Notes: generated by a model from the letters alone, not told the origin. Counted from the first letter of the stretch, positions 1-7,125 are shown. The stretch is DNA of 19,301 nt from Candidatus Aminicenantes bacterium UBA2199 (GCA_002327965.1 DCVB01000117.1:1-19301); one strand, 5' to 3'. Numbers and translations: made by a program.

Positions 1-125
1 CCGGCGTTGGTGAACAGCAGGGTGGGGTCCTTGGCCGGGACCAGCGGCGAGGAGAGGACGCGCTGGTGGCCCTGCTTCTGGAAATACTCGTAGAAAACGC
101 GGCGGATCTCGGCGGTGGAAATCAT
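1..125 (-). CDS. alaS: Alanine--tRNA ligase, N-terminal fragment (truncated by window edge)
   Basis: Only the first 41 codons are present; the gene continues past the left edge. The translation starts MISTAEIRRVFYEYF and ends LVPAKDPTLLFTNAG. This is the characteristic start of AlaRS: the ExR..F..F motif, then SSPLVPxxDPTLLFTNAG of the class II catalytic core. The enzyme charges tRNA-Ala in the cytoplasm. The ATG shares its A with the TGA stop of the upstream PilT-family gene (TGATG). There is no good Shine-Dalgarno of its own, so it is probably translated by coupling within one operon. Identity is confident despite the short fragment; nothing can be said of the editing or C-Ala domains. Confidence 0.9.
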   Translation of the reverse strand, partial: MISTAEIRRVFYEYFQKQGHQRVLSSPLVPAKDPTLLFTNA

Positions 126-1312
126 CAGTCGATTTCCAGCAGGTGATGGTCGCGGGTGGTGTCCTCCGGCATCTGGTCCGGGGCGCCGCCGCCGATCTCC
201 GACATGCGCCGCTCCATCTCTTCCATGGACATGTCCTTGGCGCTCTGCACGCCGATCTTCTTCAGCTTGAACTCGTCGGGGTTGCTGGCCCATTTCAGCG
301 CCTCGTCGAAGGAGATGAAGTTCCTCTGGTACAGGTAGTAGAGCGACTGGTCGAACGTCTGCATGCCGTACTGCGAAATGCCCTGGGAGATGGCCTCCTT
401 GATCAGCTTGGTTTTTTCCTGGGTGACGATGCAGTCCTGGATGAACGGCGTGCTGATCAGGATCTCCACGGCCGGCACGCGGCCCTTGTCGTCGGAACGC
501 GGCAGCAGCCTCATGGAGATGATGGCCTTGAGGACCGCGGCCAGCTGGATACGGATCTGCTTCTGATGGTGGGGAGGGAACATGGAGATGATGCGGTTGA
601 CCGTCTCGGGAGCGTCGAGGGTGTGCAGGGTGGACAGGACCAGGTGGCCGGTCTCGGCGGCCAGCAGGGCGGTCTCGATGGTCTCCAGGTCGCGCATTTC
701 GCCGACCAGGATGACGTCGGGGTCCTGGCGCAGGGCGCTGCGCAGGGCCTTGGCGAAGTCATTGGTGTCGGAACCCACCTCGCGCTGGTTGATGATGCTC
801 TTCTTGTCGCGGTGCAGGTATTCGATCGGGTCCTCGATGGTGACGATATGCTCGACGCGGTGGATGTTGATGTAGTCGATCATGGCCGCCAGGGAGGTGG
901 ACTTGCCGCTGCCGGTGGTGCCGGTGACCAGCACCAGGCCGCGCATCTCCTGGGAGATCTTTTCCAGGACCATCGGCAAATTCAGGTCGGAGATGCTCTT
1001 GATCTGGGTGGGGATGACGCGCAGCACCATGCCCACCGCTCCGCGCTGGTAGAAGACGTTGCAGCGGAAGCGTCCCAGGCCGGGGATGCTGTAGGCCATG
1101 TCGATCTCATGGTCGCGTTTGAAGCGGTCCTTCTGCTCGCTGTTCATCATGGCGAACGCCATGGCGATGGTGTCCTCGGGCATCAGGCGCTTCAGCTCCA
1201 CCAGGGGGTGCAGGGAGCCGTTGATGCGGATCACCGGGTGGTTGCCCACTTTCAGGTGCAGGTCCGACGCCGTCCGCTCTACGCTGATCTTCAGCAAATC
1301 GTCTATGTTCAT
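125..1312 (-). CDS. pilT: PilT/PilU-family type IV pilus retraction ATPase
   Basis: A cytoplasmic hexameric ATPase of the GspE/PilT superfamily that powers type IV pilus retraction (twitching, DNA uptake). The N-terminal PAS-like region has the typical SDLHLKVG stretch (residues 16-23). It is followed by Walker A GTTGSGKST (131-139), the Asp box VTIEDPIEY (157-165), Walker B around DVILVGEMRD (199-208) and the His box LVLSTLHT (224-231). At 395 aa it is about 50 residues longer than classical PilT. The segment after the core reads GMQTFDQSLYYLYQ and is closer to PilU; the expected AIRNLIRE box of PilT appears as LIKEAISQ. The charged, Met-rich tail after residue 350 is extra. The ATG has a GGAGGA Shine-Dalgarno and a promoter just upstream. 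It is coupled to alaS. The PilT versus PilU assignment is uncertain, so the symbol is provisional. Confidence 0.93.
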   Translation of the reverse strand: MNIDDLLKISVERTASDLHLKVGNHPVIRINGSLHPLVELKRLMPEDTIAMAFAMMNSEQKDRFKRDHEIDMAYSIPGLGRFRCNVFYQRGAVGMVLRVIPTQIKSISDLNLPMVLEKISQEMRGLVLVTGTTGSGKSTSLAAMIDYINIHRVEHIVTIEDPIEYLHRDKKSIINQREVGSDTNDFAKALRSALRQDPDVILVGEMRDLETIETALLAAETGHLVLSTLHTLDAPETVNRIISMFPPHHQKQIRIQLAAVLKAIISMRLLPRSDDKGRVPAVEILISTPFIQDCIVTQEKTKLIKEAISQGISQYGMQTFDQSLYYLYQRNFISFDEALKWASNPDEFKLKKIGVQSAKDMSMEEMERRMSEIGGGAPDQMPEDTTRDHHLLEID

Positions 1313-1335
1313 TTTTCCGCTCCTCCGTCGCCGCC

Positions 1336-1365
1336 ATTATACAACAGCCGGCGACCGACATACAA
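1336..1365 (-). promoter_or_regulatory. Sigma-70-type promoter for pilT-alaS
   Basis: Read on the minus strand: -35 TTGTAT (1365-1360), 18-nt spacer, perfect -10 TATAAT (1341-1336). The predicted start near 1329 gives a short leader of about 17 nt containing the GGAGGA ribosome site of pilT. It lies back-to-back with the rlpA promoter. Assigned by eye from the consensus. Confidence 0.6.
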
Positions 1366-1370
1366 GAAAA

Positions 1371-1379
1371 TGATATAAT
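1371..1379 (+). promoter_or_regulatory. Extended -10 promoter of rlpA, predicted leaderless start
   Basis: TGATATAAT is a perfect extended -10 element (TGn plus TATAAT). The best -35 at 17 nt spacing is weak (GCGACC). The -10 ends 7 nt before the ATG at 1387, so transcription should begin at or next to that start codon. The other in-frame ATG, at 1378, overlaps the -10 itself and therefore could not be on this transcript. Confidence 0.55.
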
Positions 1380-1386
1380 GAATTCC

Positions 1387-2097
1387 ATGAAGGCATTCCC
1401 GATACTGGCCGCCTGCGCCCTGCTCGTTTCCCTGGCCGCCTGCGCCCGTTCTCCCCGCGCTCCGGCCGGACCGGTTCTCGCTCCGGAGCTGGCCGCGCCG
1501 GCCGCCAGCGGCGTTTTCCAGACCGGCGTCGCCTCATGGTACGGCCATGATTTCCACGGCAGGACCACCGCCAATGGCGAGATCTACGACATGCGCAAGC
1601 TGACCGCCGCCCACCCGGCGCTGCCGTTCCACACCCTGGTGGAGGTGGAAAACCTGGAGAACGGCCGGCGCGTGCCGGTGCGCATCAACGATCGCGGACC
1701 GTTCCTCAAGGGGCGGATCATCGACCTGTCCCTGAAAGCGGCGCAACGCCTGGATATGGAAAAGAGCGGCACGGCCACGGTCAACCTGCGCGTGCTGAGC
1801 CGGGGCGGCGCCCCCCCGGTTGCGGGGTCCGGCGCCGTTGCCGGGGCAGAAACGGCGGGACGGGGCGGCTTCGTCCAGGCCGGGGCCTTCTCGGTCCGGG
1901 AGAACGCCCAGGACCTGCTTTTGACCCTGGAGGATATCTTTCCCGACCTGGGCTTCCGCGTCGTCGCCGAGGACGGGCTCTTCAAGTTGATCTCCCCGCG
2001 CCTGGAACCGGCCGCATGCGGCCAGGTCCTCAACAAGCTCGCCGAATACGGGCTGCAGGGCTTTATCCGCGAGTCGGGGACAGGGCCGGAAGAATAA
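1387..2097 (+). CDS. rlpA: RlpA-family septal ring lytic transglycosylase lipoprotein with SPOR domain
   Basis: An outer-membrane lipoprotein that cleaves denuded peptidoglycan at division sites. The chosen ATG gives a classic lipoprotein signal: Lys at position 2, a hydrophobic core, and lipobox LAAC with Cys19. Ala at +2 fits outer-membrane sorting. The double-psi beta-barrel follows, with ASWYGHDFHGRTTANGE, LTAAHPALPFHT and RINDRGPF..GRIIDLS; the conserved catalytic Asp lies in the NDRGPF region. A low-complexity Gly/Ala linker leads to a C-terminal SPOR domain (starting FVQAGAFS) that would bind denuded glycan. An in-frame ATG three codons upstream (1378) is possible but overlaps the TATAAT box. 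There is no Shine-Dalgarno for either start. It is divergent from pilT and followed by an independently promoted gene, so it is probably monocistronic. Confidence 0.93.
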   Translation: MKAFPILAACALLVSLAACARSPRAPAGPVLAPELAAPAASGVFQTGVASWYGHDFHGRTTANGEIYDMRKLTAAHPALPFHTLVEVENLENGRRVPVRINDRGPFLKGRIIDLSLKAAQRLDMEKSGTATVNLRVLSRGGAPPVAGSGAVAGAETAGRGGFVQAGAFSVRENAQDLLLTLEDIFPDLGFRVVAEDGLFKLISPRLEPAACGQVLNKLAEYGLQGFIRESGTGPEE

Positions 2098-2121
2098 TTT
2101 CCCCTTTCCCCGGCCCCGCTA

Positions 2122-2150
2122 TTGAAAAATAATTTATCTTTGTTTACAAT
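2122..2150 (+). promoter_or_regulatory. Sigma-70-type promoter for the diguanylate cyclase gene
   Basis: -35 TTGAAA (2122-2127), exact 17-nt A/T-rich spacer, -10 TACAAT (2145-2150). The predicted start near 2157 is about 10 nt before the first ATGs of a short ORF and about 63 nt before the cyclase ATG. One of the best consensus matches in the window. Confidence 0.65.
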
Positions 2151-2173
2151 TGGATCAAGGCGGAGGGATGAGC

Positions 2174-2227
2174 ATGGTGGTTTTTGCGCAGGTCACGTTC
2201 CCAATGGCAAACTGTTCCCATGGCTGA
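2174..2227 (+). CDS. Possible 17-codon leader ORF overlapping the cyclase start
   Basis: This short frame encodes MVVFAQVTFPMANCSHG and ends in TGA. It has the better ribosome site of the two overlapping frames: GGAGGG lies about 7 nt upstream of its ATG, close to the predicted 5' end of the mRNA. Another in-frame ATG lies at 2168. Its stop overlaps the cyclase start by 8 nt (2220-2227), while the cyclase ATG has only a weak site. It may couple or attenuate cyclase translation. No peptide family is recognised, and an ORF this short can occur by chance. Confidence 0.3.
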   Translation: MVVFAQVTFPMANCSHG

Positions 2228-3236
2228 GGAAAAAGACCGGATCCGTCCCGAGACTTCTCCCCAGCCCGTCTCCGGCGCCCCGGCAGCCAGGAAGATCCTG
2301 GTCGTCGACGACGACGACACGGTGCGCGAAGCGCTGAAAGATTTCCTGGAATTCCATGATTTCGAGGTCACGGCGGTCGACAGCGGCGCCCAGGCCCTGG
2401 AACGCATCGCCGTGGACGATTTCAACCTGGTGATCTCCGACCTGGTCATGCCCAAGATGGACGGCATTGCGCTGATCAAGGCCATCCGCGAGGCGGGAAA
2501 AAACGTCCCGCTCCTGGTCATGACCGGTTTCGCCTCCATCGAGTATGCCGTGGAGTCGATGAAGGCCGGGGCCACCGATTTCATCACCAAACCCCTGAAG
2601 TTCGACCACGTCATGCTGATCGTCAATCGCGTGCTCGAGACGTCGGCGCTGCGCCAGATGGCCCGTGAAAGGGAGTATTACAAGGACCTTTCCAACAGCG
2701 ACGGCCTGACCCAGATCGGCAATTACCGACATTTCAACCACGTGCTGCGGCTGGAGATCGACCGCCAGAAGCGCTATGCCCGGCCCCTGACGCTGCTGAT
2801 GATCGATATTGACGACTTCAAGAGGACCAATGACCGCTTCGGCCACCTGATCGGCGACATGGTGCTGATCAAGATCGCCTCGCTGCTGCGGGACGAGGTG
2901 CGCGGCTTCGATTTCGTCGCCCGCTACGGCGGCGACGAGTTCACGGTCATTCTGCCCGAAGTCCCCGAGAAGGCGGCGGTCGCCGTGGGACGGCGCATCA
3001 TGCGCGCCATCAGCCTGAACGAGTTCAGTTCACCGGAGTTCAATGATGTCGGTCCCATCAGCGTGACCATCGGCATCGCCTCGTTTCCCGACGCTGCCGG
3101 CGACGCCCAGGACCTGGTGGCCAAGGCCGATCGCGCCATGTATGCCGGCAAGAGCGCCGGCAAGAATTGCCTTTGCGTCTTCGGGGATGAGAAGAACGTC
3201 ATCCGCCTGCGCAGGCCCACCCCGCCCAAGATCTAG
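2220..3236 (+). CDS. Response regulator diguanylate cyclase (REC-GGDEF)
   Basis: A PleD/WspR-like two-domain protein of 338 aa that makes c-di-GMP from two GTP when phosphorylated. The receiver domain (about 24-140) has the acidic cluster at 30-33, phosphoacceptor Asp74 in VISDLVMP, Thr102 and Lys124. A short coiled linker (about 141-158) leads to the GGDEF domain, starting near SDGLTQIGN. The active-site motif is an intact GGDEF (237-241). Five residues before it lies RGFD (228-231), an intact RxxD inhibitory I-site, so product inhibition by c-di-GMP is expected. No EAL or HD-GYP domain is present. The ATG at MAEEK was chosen over an in-frame TTG 12 codons upstream, since the extra residues are not REC-like. 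The partner kinase is not in the window. Output could include the type IV pilus or envelope genes nearby, but that is only a guess. Confidence 0.95.
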   Translation: MAEEKDRIRPETSPQPVSGAPAARKILVVDDDDTVREALKDFLEFHDFEVTAVDSGAQALERIAVDDFNLVISDLVMPKMDGIALIKAIREAGKNVPLLVMTGFASIEYAVESMKAGATDFITKPLKFDHVMLIVNRVLETSALRQMAREREYYKDLSNSDGLTQIGNYRHFNHVLRLEIDRQKRYARPLTLLMIDIDDFKRTNDRFGHLIGDMVLIKIASLLRDEVRGFDFVARYGGDEFTVILPEVPEKAAVAVGRRIMRAISLNEFSSPEFNDVGPISVTIGIASFPDAAGDAQDLVAKADRAMYAGKSAGKNCLCVFGDEKNVIRLRRPTPPKI

Positions 3237-3251
3237 CTGCGAAGCCGGAGG

Positions 3252-3328
3252 TTCCACGTTCCACGTTCCAAGTTCCACGTTCCACGTTCCATGTTCCAAG
3301 TTCCATGTTCCAAGTTCCACGTTCCATG
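3252..3328 (+). repeat. Tandem heptanucleotide array, 11 units of TTCCAMG
   Basis: Eleven uninterrupted 7-bp units alternate TTCCACG, TTCCAAG and TTCCATG; only positions 6 and (rarely) others vary. It begins 15 nt after the cyclase stop. There are no spacers, so it is not a CRISPR. Read on the minus strand it yields a repeated ELGTWNV peptide, an artefact of 7-nt units in a triplet frame. It abuts a second heptad family (3345-3379). Confidence 0.95.
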
Positions 3329-3344
3329 TTGAAGAACTTTCAGA

Positions 3345-3379
3345 AATCGGCATCGGGCGCAAGGCGTAAGGCGGAAGCA
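3345..3379 (-). repeat. Heptad repeat, NNGCCTT family (inverted copy)
   Basis: Five degenerate 7-bp units on the plus strand (AATCGGC, ATCGGGC, GCAAGGC, GTAAGGC, GGAAGCA). Their reverse complement matches the NNGCCTT heptads at 7401-7428 and 14540-14567. It flanks the outer end of the left arm of the long inverted repeat that follows, in the same relative order as in the other two loci. Confidence 0.7.
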
Positions 3380-3394
3380 TTAGGGATTCATCGG

Positions 3395-3583
3395 AATTAA
3401 ATTCCAAATCCCAAGCACCAAATTCCAAATAAATTCCAAGCTCCAAATTCCAATTTCCAAAACGAAAGCTCCTTGCATAGAATTCTCTTTGTTTTGGTCA
3501 TTCGGTAATTGGAATTTGGAATTTGTTTGTTATTTGGAATTTGGGATTTGGAATTTTAGTCTTACTAATACCTCTTCTCTTCC
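3395..3583. repeat. Composite long inverted-repeat element, copy 1 (ATTCCAA/TTGGAAT arms)
   Basis: The left arm is made of AATTCCAA-type heptads and the right arm of the complementary TTGGAAT-type heptads, around a non-palindromic core. A 35-nt stretch (3443-3477) including AACGAAAGCTCCTTGCA is identical to 14389-14423. The transcript could fold into a long imperfect hairpin. The right edge (GGAATTTTAGTC...CTTCC) is recognisable in all three copies. It fills the convergent gap between the cyclase gene and argF and may help end transcription from either side. No coding potential is seen. Confidence 0.85.
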
Positions 3584-3614
3584 TGGAAATCCGTCAACCG
3601 TTCTTGAGGCTTGG

Positions 3615-4595
3615 TTATTTGCCCAGCGTCGCCACCATCACCGCCTTGATGGTGTGCACGCGGTTCTCCGCCTGGGGAAAGACCAGGGAATGGCGGCTCT
3701 CGAAGATCTCGTCGCTGACCTCGCAGATATCGGGGAACTGGGCGGCCAGCTTCGTCTCCGTGTTATGGAAGGCGGGAAGGCAGTGCAGGAATATGCACTC
3801 GGGATGGCCCGTCTGGTCGAACAGGGTGCGGTTGATCTGGTAGGGCTTGAGCAGCTTGATGCGATCGGGGATCTGGTCTTCCTCGCCCATGGAGGCCCAG
3901 ACATCGGTATAGATGACGTCGGCGCCCTTCACTCCGGCGGCGATGTCGTCGGTGATGGTGATGCGGGCGCTGCGCTCCGCGGCGAACTCCCGGCATTCGG
4001 CGACCAGTTCCTTGGCCGGGAAGAGCGATTTCGGGGCCACGATGCGGAAGTCCATCCCCATCTTGGCCGCGCCGATCATCAGCGAGTTGGCCATGTTGTT
4101 GCGGCCGTCGCCGACGTAGGCGAAGGCGATGCCCTTGAGGCGTCCCCTGGCCTCGAGCACGGTCATGAAGTCGGCCAGGACCTGGGTGGGATGGTAGAGG
4201 TCGGTGAGGCCGTTCCAGACCGGCACGCCGGCCCACTGCGCCAGGCCCTCCACCGTCTCATGCTTGAAGCCGCGGAACTGGATGCCGTCGAACATGCGGC
4301 CCAGCACGCGCGCCGTGTCCTTGACCGTTTCCTTCTTGCCCAGCTGGATGTCGTCCTTGCCCAGGTACTCGGGATGGGCGCCCTCGTCGACGCAGGCCAC
4401 GACGAAGGCGCAACGCGTGCGCGTCGACGGTTTTTCGAATATCAGCGCGATGTTTTTGCCCTCGAGATTCCGGCCCCGCAGTCCGGCATACTTGTCCTGT
4501 TTCAGCTTGATGGCCAGCTGCAGGAGGAAATCGATCTCCTCGGGCGTGTTGTCCTTCATCGACAGAAAATGTCTTCCTTTCAGGTTGAATGCCAT
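3615..4595 (-). CDS. argF: Ornithine carbamoyltransferase
   Basis: A cytoplasmic trimeric enzyme that joins carbamoyl phosphate and ornithine to give citrulline in arginine biosynthesis. At 326 aa it is of normal length. Carbamoyl-phosphate binding motifs are STRTR (57-61, within FEKPSTRTRCAF) and HPTQ (135-138). Ornithine-binding and catalytic motifs are DVWASMG (231-237) and HCLP (271-274). The start at MAFNLKGRHF has a perfect GGAGGT Shine-Dalgarno six nt upstream. The frame stays open for 50 more codons, but those are Pro/Ala-rich and unlike the family. A catabolic ArcB role is possible because the two are hard to separate, but no arc genes are adjacent. It stands alone, with a repeat element downstream. 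Confidence 0.96.
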   Translation of the reverse strand: MAFNLKGRHFLSMKDNTPEEIDFLLQLAIKLKQDKYAGLRGRNLEGKNIALIFEKPSTRTRCAFVVACVDEGAHPEYLGKDDIQLGKKETVKDTARVLGRMFDGIQFRGFKHETVEGLAQWAGVPVWNGLTDLYHPTQVLADFMTVLEARGRLKGIAFAYVGDGRNNMANSLMIGAAKMGMDFRIVAPKSLFPAKELVAECREFAAERSARITITDDIAAGVKGADVIYTDVWASMGEEDQIPDRIKLLKPYQINRTLFDQTGHPECIFLHCLPAFHNTETKLAAQFPDICEVSDEIFESRHSLVFPQAENRVHTIKAVMVATLGK

Positions 4596-4620
4596 GGCTT
4601 GACCTCCACGATCAAGGCCC

Positions 4621-4649
4621 ATATTACCGCAAAAGCCGGCGCAAGGCAA
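4621..4649 (-). promoter_or_regulatory. Putative argF promoter
   Basis: Minus-strand -35 TTGCCT (4649-4644), 17-nt spacer, -10 TAATAT (4626-4621). The predicted start near 4614 leaves a leader of about 19 nt that holds the GGAGGT ribosome site. I could not make out a convincing ARG box. Confidence 0.45.
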
Positions 4650-4704
4650 GGCCCGGGAAATAACCGGCTTGTGCGCCGGCGCCCATGCCGGCTGCAACCG
4701 GGAA

Positions 4705-4733
4705 TTGACCGCCGGGGGATTTTTTGATATCAT
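4705..4733 (+). promoter_or_regulatory. Promoter of the GNAT-DUF2156 pair
   Basis: -35 TTGACC, exact 17-nt spacer, extended -10 TGATATCAT (4725-4733). The predicted start near 4740 leaves about 14 nt before the GNAT ATG, with no Shine-Dalgarno in it. Confidence 0.6.
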
Positions 4734-4753
4734 TTTCCGCAGCAACCGCCGCC

Positions 4754-5200
4754 ATGCCGATGAACCCTGACGAAGTTGAAATAAGAATCCTCAACGCCGT
4801 GGATCGCGCCGCCGTCGAGACGCTTTACCGCCAGGCCGGCTGGTGGCAGGAGAATGACCAGACCGCCGACGGCAATGCCTGGATGGATGCCCTGGTGCGG
4901 GGCTCTTTCTGCTTCGCGGGCGCCTTCGCCGCCGGCGAAATGGTCGGCATGGGCCGTGCCATATCCGACGGCGCCAGCGACGCTTACATCCAGGACGTCA
5001 CCGTGCTGCGCGCTTACCGCGGCCGCGGCATCGGCGCGGCGATCATCCGCCGCCTCTGCCGCGAGCTGCGCTCCCGCCGCATCCACTGGATCGGCCTGGT
5101 GGCCGAACCGGGGACCCAGGCTTTTTACCGCCGGTTGGGGTTCGCGGAAATGGCAGGTCATGTCCCGATGCTGCTGAAACGGGTGGAGAACGGGTCGTGA
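4754..5200 (+). CDS. GNAT-family N-acetyltransferase
   Basis: A small (148 aa) cytoplasmic acetyl-CoA-dependent acyltransferase of unknown substrate. Motif A of the GNAT fold is clear: beta-4 IQDVTVLRAYRGRGIG, where RGRGIG is the Q/RxxGxG/A pyrophosphate-binding loop, then a helix IIRRLCREL. Motif B follows as GTQAFYRRLGF near the C-terminus. Translation may begin at the chosen ATG or two codons later; the frame is open ten codons upstream but the promoter overlaps there. The gene overlaps the next one by GTGA, so the two are coupled. The pairing with a second acyltransferase-fold protein suggests they modify related small molecules, which is inference. Confidence 0.88.
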   Translation: MPMNPDEVEIRILNAVDRAAVETLYRQAGWWQENDQTADGNAWMDALVRGSFCFAGAFAAGEMVGMGRAISDGASDAYIQDVTVLRAYRGRGIGAAIIRRLCRELRSRRIHWIGLVAEPGTQAFYRRLGFAEMAGHVPMLLKRVENGS

Positions 5201-6093
5201 AACCGCTGCGCCTGGAAGATTTCGCTCCGGTTACGCTGGCCGACCGCGATGTCATCCGGCCGCTGCTGCTGGCCGCCGATCCCTGCTTCTGCGAATACAA
5301 TTACGCCAATCTCTTCATGTGGGGGGAGATCTATCGAACGCGCTGGCTGCTGAGCGAGGACCGTCTCTGGATCTACAACGGACATGATGACCTGATGCTG
5401 ATGCCGGTGGGAAGGGACCTGGATGCGGGAGGGCTGCTGGCCGTTTCCGACGGCCTGCGCCGGGAAGGCAAGAGCGGCAATTTCGTGCTGGTCGATCCCG
5501 ACTACGTCCAGGCCAACCCCGAACTGGAGCGCCATTTCCGCATCGAACTCGACCCGGACAACGGCGACTACATCTATTCCACCCGCAAGCTGGTCGACCT
5601 GAGGGGCAACAAGCTGAACAAGAAGCGCAACCAGGTCAACCAATTCCTGGCCCTGTACCCGGGCTACGCCAGCCAGGCGCTGGAGAAAGGCGACCTGGAA
5701 TCCTGCTTCGCTCTCGCGGAAAAGTGGTGCCGCCTGCGCACCTGCCTGGAGCTCGATTTCACCCATGAAACATCGGCCCTGAAGAAAGCCATGCATCATT
5801 ACGATGAACTGGAGTTGCAGGGTGTGCGGATTTCCCATGGCAAGGAATTCGTCGCTTTCTCCATCTTTTCGCCGCTGAGCGCCAACATGGCCGACGTCCA
5901 TTTCGAGAAGTTCGATCCCGAGGTCAAGGGCGCCGGCCAGATGATCAACTGGGAGACGGCCAAGGCGCTGGTCGGTACCTACCGGTACGTCAACCGTGAG
6001 CAGGACCTGGGGATCGAGGGGTTGCGCCAGGCCAAGAGATCGTACGGGCCGGAATACGTTCTCAGCGCTTATTTCCTGGAACGGAAACCCTGA
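5197..6093 (+). CDS. DUF2156 (phosphatidylglycerol lysyltransferase C-terminal-like) protein
   Basis: A 298-aa soluble protein matching the DUF2156/LPG_synthase_C family, a duplicated GNAT-like fold related to the aminoacyl-tRNA-dependent domain of MprF. Diagnostic stretches are the N-terminal CEYNYANLFMW, the central YIYSTRKLVDLRGNKLNKKR with basic residues, and the C-terminal VNREQDLGIEGLRQAKRSY. No membrane segments are seen, so it is not a full MprF flippase. The GTG start overlaps the upstream stop (GTGA), indicating coupling to the GNAT gene. Known family members transfer aminoacyl groups or are uncharacterised; the substrate here is unknown. The 3' end converges on the DUF3467 gene with only 21 nt between. 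Confidence 0.85.
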   Translation: MKPLRLEDFAPVTLADRDVIRPLLLAADPCFCEYNYANLFMWGEIYRTRWLLSEDRLWIYNGHDDLMLMPVGRDLDAGGLLAVSDGLRREGKSGNFVLVDPDYVQANPELERHFRIELDPDNGDYIYSTRKLVDLRGNKLNKKRNQVNQFLALYPGYASQALEKGDLESCFALAEKWCRLRTCLELDFTHETSALKKAMHHYDELELQGVRISHGKEFVAFSIFSPLSANMADVHFEKFDPEVKGAGQMINWETAKALVGTYRYVNREQDLGIEGLRQAKRSYGPEYVLSAYFLERKP

Positions 6094-6114
6094 ATCCGTC
6101 CCAACAGGAACTGC

Positions 6115-6375
6115 TTACTGTTCGGGCTCGCGGGCGATGACCCCTTTCTCGATCAGCAACTCGACCTGCTTGTTGACCATGTCGGCAAAGCGCAGGAAAT
6201 GGGGGATGGTCAGGTGGGCGTAGGTGTGAATGGCCACGCGGGCCGGCTCCTTGACGTCGCGGATGCCCAGTCCCAGGCAGATCTCCTCGGGATTGACGTT
6301 GAAGGATACCAGATTGGCGTAGACATGCTGGGCATGCAGGTCGGAGATCTCGATCTTTTCTTCCTTCTTTTCCAT
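6115..6375 (-). CDS. DUF3467 family small protein
   Basis: An 86-aa protein with the family pattern: a short charged N-terminus, then HVYANLVSFNVNPEEICLGLG, an AHLTIPHF segment and a C-terminal helix with KQVELLIEKG. Members are small soluble proteins of unknown function in many bacteria. A GGGAGG ribosome site lies six nt upstream. It sits 25 nt downstream of the sulfotransferase gene on the same strand and is very likely co-transcribed with it. No function can be assigned. Confidence 0.8.
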   Translation of the reverse strand: MEKKEEKIEISDLHAQHVYANLVSFNVNPEEICLGLGIRDVKEPARVAIHTYAHLTIPHFLRFADMVNKQVELLIEKGVIAREPEQ

Positions 6376-6400
6376 GACGCGCGCCTCCCTGCGTCCGAGT

Positions 6401-7093
6401 TCAGCGGTAGCTTTTCCTTTCCAGGCTCTTCAGGACCTTGTACAGCCGCATTTCGTCGCCGGTCAGCACGATGCGGCTGTCCTTCTGGGTCTGCTCGTCC
6501 CTGCGGATCACTCCCATGTCGACGTTGAAGCCGATCTTCTTGAAGGCCTTCTTGATGCCGGGGTGGCCGGCGATCAGGGCCTCGTAGCTGATGACGATGC
6601 TCTTGGGCATGTTCTCGTGGGCGGCCACCAGGGCGTTGTTGTTGTCGAACCAGCTGAGCTTGAACTGGGAGATGCCGCGCTTGTACATGCTCGAGCGGAC
6701 GTCGGCCGGGTTGCGGAAGATGAAGACCACGCGCATCTTCTTGTCCTTGGCGATGTGCCGGAAGAAAAACAGCGCCGGTATGTGGACGATCTTCAGACCG
6801 GTCAGGCCGGTACCGCTGTTGAGGCGCTCGACGATGCGGTTCAGCTCAAGCACGTTCTCCTCGGTCATGGCCTTGTCGAGCAGCTTTTTTTCCAGCTCCT
6901 TGCCGGTCTCCAGCTCGAAATAGCCCGATTTGTTGTACTCGTCGCCGCCGAAATCGGAAGGGAATTCAACGCCGGCGCTCTGCAGCAGCTGGCAGGCCAG
7001 CGAGGTGCCGCTGCGTGGGTGCCCGACGACGAAAATGCCGTTCTTGAGGACGATGGGGCGGATTTCCTTTTTCTCGCTCGCTTGGTTTTCCAA
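6401..7093 (-). CDS. Sulfotransferase-family protein
   Basis: A 230-aa P-loop protein that would transfer sulfate from PAPS to an unknown acceptor. The 5'-phosphosulfate loop reads GHPRSGTS (24-31). The 3'-phosphate-binding strand and helix read VVFIFRNPADVRSSMYKRG (122-140), with the expected Arg127 and Ser134/135. A catalytic His is not obvious to me. It begins with TTG: GGAGG lies five nt upstream and no in-frame ATG precedes it. The only nearby upstream ATG is in another frame. It is short for the family (usually 250-300 aa) but both PAPS motifs are intact. It heads an operon with the DUF3467 gene. Surface polysaccharide or lipid sulfation is possible, but no glycan genes are adjacent. 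Confidence 0.87.
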   Translation of the reverse strand: MENQASEKKEIRPIVLKNGIFVVGHPRSGTSLACQLLQSAGVEFPSDFGGDEYNKSGYFELETGKELEKKLLDKAMTEENVLELNRIVERLNSGTGLTGLKIVHIPALFFFRHIAKDKKMRVVFIFRNPADVRSSMYKRGISQFKLSWFDNNNALVAAHENMPKSIVISYEALIAGHPGIKKAFKKIGFNVDMGVIRRDEQTQKDSRIVLTGDEMRLYKVLKSLERKSYR

Positions 7094-7125
7094 TTGGGCC
7101 TCCGTGGATCCATTGGCGAAGATGC

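Noticed and set aside
143..1378. Long plus-strand open frame opposite pilT
   Set aside because: It is antisense to a gene with all PilT-family motifs, its translation is low-complexity Asp/Val/His/Gly without any domain, and GC-rich antisense frames stay open by chance.
3252..3328. CRISPR array
   Set aside because: Units are 7 bp, contiguous and without unique spacers, and no cas genes are in the window.
3030..3446. Minus-strand frame with repeated ELGTWNV peptide
   Set aside because: The repeats are the translation of the TTCCAMG heptad array (7-nt units give a 7-residue cycle), and the frame overlaps the GGDEF gene on the other strand.
4596..4745. 50-codon upstream extension of argF
   Set aside because: It is not family-like, overlaps the opposing GNAT promoter, and the internal ATG has a perfect Shine-Dalgarno.
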